64,000 bases of DNA from Dasypus novemcinctus (lineage: Eukaryota > Chordata > Mammalia > Cingulata > Dasypodidae): NCBI RefSeq assembly GCF_030445035.2, contig NC_080698.1, positions 2,425,501 to 2,489,500 of the forward strand. The letters are read 5' to 3'. A model generated the notes under the pieces. The model saw only the letters and a program-made list of their open reading frames with translations, ran no database searches and was not told where the DNA came from. Below are positions 57,797 to 64,000 of the stretch, in pieces (position 1 is the stretch's first letter; every line of letters starts with the position of its first letter). The translations under genes were made by a program, and so were the position numbers.

Positions 57797-58111
57797 TTAT
57801 CTTCTCGCTTCCATGGTTTCTGATGAGAAATCTGCACTAGGTCTTCCTGGGCATCCCTTATATGTGATGCTTTGTTTCTCCCCTGCTGCCCTCAGAATGT
57901 TCTCTTTGTCTTTGTCATTCGACATTCTGAGTAGTATGTGTCTTGGAGCAGGTCTATTTGGATTTATTCTGATCAGGATTTGCTGTGCTTCTTGGACATG
58001 TGAATTCATTTCTGTCATAACAGTTGCAAAGTTTTCAGCCATTATTTCATCAAATACTCTTCCTGCCCCTTTTCCCTTCTCCTCTCTTTCTGGAATTCCC
58101 ACAACATACAT
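57797..58111 (-). pseudogene. L1 ORF1 RNA-binding-domain remnant
   Basis: A 104-codon open stretch with ORF1p features: GIPEREE, then RINPNRPAPRHILLRMS, KDKENILRAAGEKQ and ADFSSETMEARR, in the order of the L1 ORF1 RRM and C-terminal domain. ORF1p normally coats L1 RNA as a trimeric chaperone. The upstream coiled-coil part is at 58800-59012, separated by SINEs, so no intact protein is possible. Confidence 0.85.
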
Positions 58112-58270
58112 GTTGTTGTACTTTGTGTTATCGTTCGATTTCCTTAGCCCTGCTCAATTTTTTCCATTGTCCCTCTTGTTCTCTCTCTTCAATTTCAGCT
58201 GTTCTGTCTTCTGTATCATTTATTCTTTCTACTATCATTTTGAGTCTGCTGTTGTACATTTGCTTGTCTG

Positions 58271-58356
58271 TTTTTAAAATGTACTGGGACCAGTGATCGA
58301 ACCTGGGACTTCATATGTGGGAAGCCAGCACTCAAACACTGAGCCATGTTGGCTGA
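58271..58356 (-). mobile_element. Single tRNA-like SINE monomer, antisense
   Basis: Antisense B box (GATCGAACC) and head (ACTGAGCCATGTTGGC) of the tRNA-Ala-like SINE type seen at 12845-13048. It sits immediately left of the next SINE inside the L1 ORF1. Confidence 0.6.
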
Positions 58357-58374
58357 CTCCTCTAATGTGTTTTT

Positions 58375-58782
58375 ATTTTTTAATTTTTTATTTCTTTCTC
58401 TCCCTTCCCCCTTGCCAGTTGTCTGCTTTGTGTCCATTCGCTGTGTGTTCTTCTGTGTCCGCTTGTACTCTTGCCAGTGAAACCAGGAATCTGTGTCTCT
58501 TTTTTGTTGCGTCATCTTGCCATGTCAGCTCTCCATGTATGTGGTGCCACTCCTGGGCAGGCTGCGCTTTTTTCGCACTAGGCAGCTCTCCTAACGGGGC
58601 ACACTCCTTATGCATGGGGCTCCCCTATGCAGGGGGACAACCCTGTGTGGCAGGGCATTCCTTGTGTGCATCAGCACTGCACATGGGCCAGCTCATCACA
58701 CGGGTCAGGAAGCCCTGGGTTTGAACCTTGGACTTCCCATGTGTTAGGCAGACACTCTATCAATTGAGCCAAATCTGCTTCC
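58375..58782 (-). mobile_element. Armadillo-type SINE nested in the L1 ORF1
   Basis: Antisense full-length copy, flanked by the 15-bp duplication CTCTAATGTGTTTTT / CTCTAACGTGTTTTT (58360-58374 and 58783-58797, one mismatch). It splits the ORF1 coiled-coil region. Confidence 0.88.
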
Positions 58783-58799
58783 CTCTAACGTGTTTTTGA

Positions 58800-59012
58800 T
58801 TAACCTATTGTTTTTTTCATTCCTGTAAGCTCTGTTATTTTTCTAGTCAGATTTTTTAATTCTTCTTTATGCTTGCCCAGTGTCATCTTAATGTTCTTTA
58901 TCTCTTTAGCCATGTTGTCTGTCAACTCACTGGTTTGATTTAGGAGATTTCTATGAACCTCATTGATTAGGCATCTCAAATTATGTGTCTCATCTGGAAA
59001 ACTTTGATACAT
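58800..59012 (-). pseudogene. L1 ORF1 coiled-coil remnant
   Basis: 70 codons with heptad-like, charged helix-forming sequence (NMAKEIKNIKMTLGKHKEELKN), typical of the N-terminal coiled coil of L1 ORF1p. It belongs to the same L1 as 57797-58111. Confidence 0.65.
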
Positions 59013-59577
59013 TCCTTTGCTTGGGCCATTTCTTAGTATGGCTTATGATATTTTGCTGCTGTCTAGGCACATGATTATGATGGTGAGTTTCTCTCTCTTG
59101 TGGAGGAATTTAGTCATGGGAGGCCATGGTTACTTCCATTTTTCGATTCTTGGTTCAACCTCTTCTAGCTCTTTAGGATTATCCCTGTTAAGTTGCTCAA
59201 ATCTGGACCAGGGACCCAGTAATGAGTTTCAGACCCACTTCCAAGGGTCCTGGGGAGATTGTAAAGGCCCAAAAAAGGCTCTCTTACTCATTATTGTTTA
59301 CTTTGAATTTCCTCATGTGCACTTCCTTGGTCAGCAGATGGTACTCTTTGGCAGCCCTCTCAGTTCAAAGCCTGGTGGGAGTGTGTTCCTGCAACCCCAC
59401 TGCAAGAATGCCATGGAGGATCCTGCCCGGGTGATCTTCAGAACTTTGCAATCAAACTTTCTCTGAAGCTGTTCTTCAGCCTTTGCCAGCAGCCCCCTCC
59501 CTTTGCCTATATAGGAAAAGACCCCACTCCCCTCTGTGTCCTCAACAACAGTCCCTGTCAGCAGAGAGGGAGACTGA

Positions 59578-59625
59578 GATCTCTTTAGTCCTGGATCTCT
59601 TTAGTTCTGGATCTCTTTAGTCCCA
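59578..59625. repeat. 16-bp tandem triplet
   Basis: Three tandem copies of GATCTCTTTAGTCCTG with two substitutions, in the L1 5' region. L1 5' UTRs often carry short tandem units. Confidence 0.85.
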
Positions 59626-60082
59626 AGCTGCTTCCCAAGGCAAACAATGGTGCAGCCCCTCACAGCCTGGAAGGGCTCATGGGACACAGCAGACCAAATA
59701 TGTGGGTCAAAAGTGAAGTCAGCCATTGGCTGTTTGTCTCTCCCCCCTTTCCTGGGGAGGTGGACACCTGTGGCCCCCTCTGTCCATAGCAGCTGGTCAG
59801 GGGCCAGAGAATTCAAACCTGTCTGCTCTGGGGGTGGGGGTAAGGGCACTGGCTGACGCAGCTGCAGCTTCTACTCACAGTTTTCCTGTTGAGATTCTTC
59901 TCCTGTGCCCCTCTCTCTTCTGGGCGGTGTTCAAGCCTCCCCTGATGCCCTAACTGAAAACATCTTTTTTCCTAGGCCATTTTCCCTGTCCTCTAGGTAT
60001 TTTTCTGGGAGAGCAGTGAATCCTGTGTCTCTCTAATCCTCCATCTTCTTAGAAGTCTCATTTATTTTTAACAGTCTGACCT

Positions 60083-60690
60083 TGTTTAGCAGTTTGATAT
60101 TGTTTATGAATTCCAAAAAATATAGTATGTTTGTAAACTGGTCTGTTCCTCTGGGTGTGATAATCCTTTACTTTTATTAGATTTAGCTAAGGCATTGGAC
60201 TAAATTATGTTAAGATTAGGGCTTTGATTCAACTATGTCATTAGAGTGCTACCCAGCATTGCATCCCAGCCCCCTTGGTGGGCTGATAAAATATACTCTC
60301 ACATGGAAGTAGACACACAGAGAAGAACACGGAGAAATAAATACCTCAAAAGACACGGCAGAAGCCCCAGAAAGACAGATGAGCCTGATAGTCTTTGGCT
60401 GACCTTGTGAAGTGAAAAGAGTAGCTGAGTACAGAAAGAAACGAGCAAGCCTCAGGGAGAGAGAGAAGCCCTACGCCAGCCTACAGCTGAGATCAGAAGA
60501 GCAAAGGCTGAACCCCCACTGACATCGCCCACCATCTTGCTTCAACACATGGCCAATGACTTTGGGTGAGGAAGAGTTGGACTCTTTACGGCTTTGTGAC
60601 TGTAAGCTTCTACCCCCAAAAAAAATACCCTTTATAAAAGCCAACAGAGTTCTGGTACTTGCATCAGCATCCCTTTGGCTGACTAAAACA
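60083..60690 (-). mobile_element. ERV-like solo LTR, copy 3 (diverged, antisense)
   Basis: Read on - it begins TGTTTTAGTCAGCCAAAGGG and ends near CTGCTAAACA, and aligns with copies 1 and 2 at both ends (TTTATAAAGGGTATTTTTTT; GCAAGATGGTGGGC at 60528-60540). The interior differs, suggesting another subfamily. CCTTG at 60080-60084 and 60691-60695 is a possible 5-bp duplication. Confidence 0.55.
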
Positions 60691-60694
60691 CCTT

Positions 60695-60810
60695 GCAAGA
60701 CAAGTAACATATTTCATAGATGAAGCATCCAAGGCTCAGTGGGGTTAAGTGGCCAGCACGCATGCAGCCTGACCCTATCCCCACGGTGAGGAATCAGGCT
60801 GGTCTGGGTT
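60695..60810 (-). mobile_element. MIR-like SINE remnant
   Basis: 'atagatgaagcatccaaggc' then 'tcagtggggttaagtggcca' and 'gcatgcagcctgaccc' follow the antisense MIR core (gaaactgaggctcagagagg.. ttaagt). Diverged. Confidence 0.45.
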
Positions 60811-61659
60811 GACTCCGCTGCTCAAGCATTGTCTTTCTACTTCATCATAGCAACCAAGGCTAGATTATCACTTCCCTAGCTCTTAAGAAGAGGCTGAACA
60901 TTTCTTAACCAATCACTCACAGGAAGGTCCCAGGGTAAAGAGACCTTAGCGTGGACTCTGTGTTACATGATATCCTATTCCACTTCCTGAGTGGACCAGA
61001 TGCCAGCTCAACTGCTTCAGGTATGGTTTCTGTAGAGATTTGCTTTATAGAGTGACATGTAAATTTGTTCTGAAATTAGACCCAACTTGATGAGTTCAAA
61101 AGTCTGCATTTTGGAAGTGTCGATTACTTCTGAAGTAAGCACAAAGCCATACTGAGGGTGGACTCCCAATCAGGGGTCTTCAATGAGCATTCCCACCTGA
61201 CTGTTCTCAGAGCTGTATCGCATGTAGTCAGGCTGCATCCACACTCGCTGCCCCGCCCTGCCCTGGTGTGGGCTGTGAGTGGAAGCTGTATGCCAAGGAA
61301 ATTACCAAGTTGAAATGACCAGACTACAGTCACCCACAAGGCTGGTTAGAAGGTATGAATAGAAAAGTACAGTGAGAATTATATGATGAAAAGATGAGAC
61401 AAAAATAGAATTATGTGCAGCTGATGTTATGGTGGCATAAACAAAGCTGAAAGAACAAACCGAAAACCATGAAATTTGACCACTTAATGGAACTCTTACT
61501 AACAACATCAAGTGTTGTCCTGTTTATAAACATTAGTTAGTTAGAAAATAAAAATTTTAATGAGTTTATTTAGAGGTTCCAGTTCTGGGTAAAACAGAGT
61601 ACAGGCATGCAGCCCTTTCTCTGCCTCTGAAGGCAAGGATAAGACCTGGACAGATACAC
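60811..61659. other. ULK4 intron, nothing recognised
   Basis: Unique-looking DNA with short frames only. No ULK4 exon, RNA gene or named repeat was identified. Confidence 0.35.
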
Positions 61660-62358
61660 AACAGTTTTTTTTGTTTTGTTTTTGTTCTTTGAGATACCAG
61701 AGCCCTGGAGCTAAACCTGCGACCTCAAATGTGGGAAGCCAGTGCAGCATTGGCTTCTCTCAGTTGGTTTTTTATTTGTTTTTGCTTATTGTTGTTGTTT
61801 TTTTTTCAAGAGGCACCAGAACCAAACCTGGGGCCTCCCACGTGGGAGGTGGGAGCTCAAATACTTGAGTGACATCTACTTCCAACATAGCTCTTTTCCT
61901 TTTAAGATTTATTCAATTTATTTATTCTTCCCCACTGGTTGTTTTTCACTTGCAGTGTCTCTTCATCTTCCTTGTTTCTTTTAGAGGCACCAGGAGCCAA
62001 ACCCAGGACTTCTCTGATGTGGGAGGGAGGTGCATAATCACTTGAGCCACCTCTGCTCCCTGCTTTGTTGTGTCTCTTATTATGTTTTTTCCCTCCCCAC
62101 ATCTCTTGTTGCATCATCTTGCCACGCCTGCCTGTCAAGTCAGCTCACTGTCTTCTTTAAGAGGCACTGGGAACCTCTGCTCCTTGCTTTGTTATGTCTC
62201 TCATTATGTTTTTTCTTCTTGTGTCTCTTGTCTCAGCTTGCCATGCATGCCCATCGCGCCAGCTAGCTGTCTTCTTTTGGAGGTACTGGGATCCAAACTA
62301 GCGACCTTTTGTGTGGTAGGCAGGAGCCTAGTTGCCTGAGCCACATCTGCTTCCCCAA
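61660..62358 (-). mobile_element. Cluster of tRNA-derived SINEs, antisense
   Basis: Four antisense tRNA-like heads in a row, each with GGGA/GCC-type antisense B box (GCTAAACCTGCGACC; ACCAAACCTGGGGCC; GCCAAACCCAGGACT; TCCAAACTAGCGACC) and followed by GAGCCAC.. heads near 62047 and 62340. Approximate units are 61662-61768, 61769-61886, 61897-62063 and 62064-62358. Successive insertions into one another's T-rich tails would give this layout. Confidence 0.65.
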
Positions 62359-62429
62359 CATAGCTCTTTGAGAACACTGAAGAGTATACAGAAACAGGAG
62401 GATGGGAGAAGGACACCAAATTCAAAACA

Positions 62430-64000
62430 CCATTAAACCAATGGTGAGTTCACCACTTTTTCCCCTGAAGGTATGGCCCAGGCTACACTCAACAAAATCC
62501 AAAACCCAGAATTGAGCATGGTAGGGCAGAGAGAGAGTTCTTGGAGGAGACTGGTTCAAAAAGTGGGAAAAGGAACTTCCAAAAGCTCAAATAGAGGAAA
62601 CCCGCCAGAAGTTTTTCTCTCCTTTTTTCTGTTCTCCCGTACCCTAGACTGCAGGCAATTCCATGGTGGCCGTGATGCGGAGTGGTAGCAAGGTGGCAGC
62701 AAGAGGCACCTGCAGTCCAAACTCTCTTCTCTGCCTCTGCTCTTCCAGACTTTGGCCTGGACGTGGCACAACCGTGGAAGTATGCAGTCCTGGCCAGAAA
62801 CCCGGGAATCTAGAAAGTACTGGGAGATAGTGGCTAGGGAAGAGCCCAGAATGACGTGTTTACATGCCCGCAGGCTCACCCCACCTGTGCACACATGGAA
62901 CTGATCGTAATAGCACACCACAGGCATGAAGAGCTGAGGTCCCTGGCCCCTAGGTGATGCTCATGAGAGAGACCCAAATAGCAGCACAAAGGCTACGACA
63001 CGGAGTTGACGCTGAAACCACAACCTTCCAACCTGCAACCTGGAGCCAACTCGGTCAACTGTTTCCTGAAACAAACACATTGACATTCTCTGTAAAATGC
63101 AGTTGCCAGAGTCTTATAATGCAATATTTCAAAGGTCCATGATAAAAATCTAAACTTATTCCACTTACAAACAACCATGAAAATCTCAACTCACAAGAGA
63201 AAAGACAATGAACAGAAGACAATAACAAGATGACACAGATGTGGGAGTTACCTGACAAAGACTTTAAGGGGCTATTATAAAGTGCAAAAAAAAAAAAATC
63301 ACTAACATTCTTGCAACAAATATTAAAATAAAATGTATCAACAAAAAAGTAGGTTTAAAGAAGAACCAAATGAAAATTTTAGAACTAAAATATAATAACT
63401 GAACAAAAATACCTCACTGAGTGGAGCTGATAGATGGGGGTAACAGAAAGAGTTGGTGAACTTGTAGATGGGTCAGTAGAAATGATCCAATCTGAATAAG
63501 AGAGAAAAAGATTGAAAAAAATTAACAGAGCCTCAGAGACCTGTGGGACAATAACAAAATGTGTCAGGGGGATTCCAGAAGAACTGTCCCAAGTATGACA
63601 AAAGACATAAAACTACAGATTCAAGAAGCAGAGCAAATCTCAAACAAGGTAAACCCAAAGAAATTCACACCAAAATGCATCATAATCAAACTTGCTAAAG
63701 ACAAAGAAGAAATCTTGAAAGCAGCCAGACAAAAACAATTTTCCTATGGTAAAATAATGATTTGAATGACTGTGGATTTTTTGTCAGAATCCACCAAGGC
63801 CAGAAGAGAGTGGTGTGACATTTAAAAAGAACTATCAGACCAGAATTACATATCCAGCAAAAATACCGTTCAGGAATGAAGGTAAAAATAACATTCTCAG
63901 ATGAAGGAAAACAAAAAGATGCGGACCTGTACTGAAAGAATTGCTAAAGGAAGTTCTTCAGAGAGGAAGGAAATGATGCCAGAAGGAAACTCGAAACATC
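62430..64000 (+). mobile_element. L1 5' part and ORF1 remnant, sense, truncated by window edge
   Basis: From about 63180 the text reads as sense L1 ORF1: 'acagatgtgggagttacctg', 'acaaagactttaaggggcta', 'cagaccagaattacatatcc', 'aatgaaggtaaaaataacat'. The open stretch 63559-63765 encodes QIQEAEQISNKVNPKKF and KLAKDKEEILKAARQKQF, ORF1-like. 62430-63180 is probably its upstream region (lower confidence). It continues beyond 64000. Confidence 0.65.

Larger units (their letters stand above)
54330..60060 (-). mobile_element. Large antisense L1 with ORF1, ORF2 remnants and 5' region
   Basis: Antisense L1 text is continuous over ~5.7 kb. From the right: a GC-richer 5' region (59030-60060), ORF1 (about 59010-57800), ORF2 remnants (about 57700-54900) and a 3' end (~54850-54330). 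Around 55935 the ORF2 text jumps (STTTCTTTAG to CCTTAGAAAG), so part of the reverse-transcriptase region seems deleted. Many stops and two SINE insertions (58271-58356 and 58375-58782) show it is dead. Confidence 0.8.
51720..64000 (-). other. ULK4: ULK4 intron (part), repeat-filled
   Basis: From the penultimate-exon acceptor to the right edge I find no further ULK4 exon. The span is almost entirely retroelements, listed separately. Segments 51720-52039, 54011-54329 and 60811-61659 hold no feature I can name. Confidence 0.6.

Overview
This is a eukaryotic, mammalian genomic window with GT-AG introns, CpG islands, poly(A) signals, L1 elements, and ancient MIR, hAT and Tigger fossils. Many copies of a tRNA-derived SINE (head starting gggaagyggacttggcccag, with its antisense form) and L1 3' ends of a matching style look like those of the nine-banded armadillo. 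I therefore infer Dasypus or a close xenarthran. This comes from remembered repeat families, not a search.

The central gene is CTNNB1 (beta-catenin), complete on the + strand. Its promoter lies in a CpG island at about 8.3-9.2 kb, with tandem GC boxes, a TATA box at 8537 and a YY1-like site at the expected start. A ~350 bp G-rich minisatellite sits directly upstream. After a noncoding exon 1 and a ~19.7 kb repeat-laden intron come exons 2-15, with ATG at 28423 and stop at 40823. All exon junctions were read by eye and sum to 2346 nt, or 781 codons plus stop. A 3' UTR intron begins 12 nt after the stop, and exon 16 ends near 41904 with two poly(A) signals. Compared from memory with human beta-catenin, I see one residue difference, Ala at 722.

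On the - strand, converging on CTNNB1, are the last two coding exons of ULK4 (51698-51613 and 51127-51064) with a very short 3' UTR and an AATAAA at 51025-51020. The rest of ULK4 lies beyond the right edge. This tail-to-tail order matches the human locus. The ~9 kb between the genes holds a nearly full-length Tigger1-type DNA transposon fossil (41993-44396, itself carrying a SINE and an L1 fragment), two further SINEs, an ERV-like solo LTR, and a CpG-rich block with a strong antisense splice donor.

Other regions: 1-8 kb is upstream sequence with few young repeats, a separate CpG-rich patch (5235-5640) and a homeodomain-site-rich AT block near 4 kb. 12.8-27.5 kb (intron 1) holds SINEs, nested L1s, an LTR and a hAT MITE. 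52-64 kb (ULK4 intron) is almost entirely retroelements: a nested xenarthran-type element, a 5.7 kb antisense L1, a third LTR, a SINE cluster, and an L1 ORF1 fragment running off the right end. I found no CRISPR, operon-like or otherwise prokaryotic system. The novelty here is regulatory and repeat architecture.
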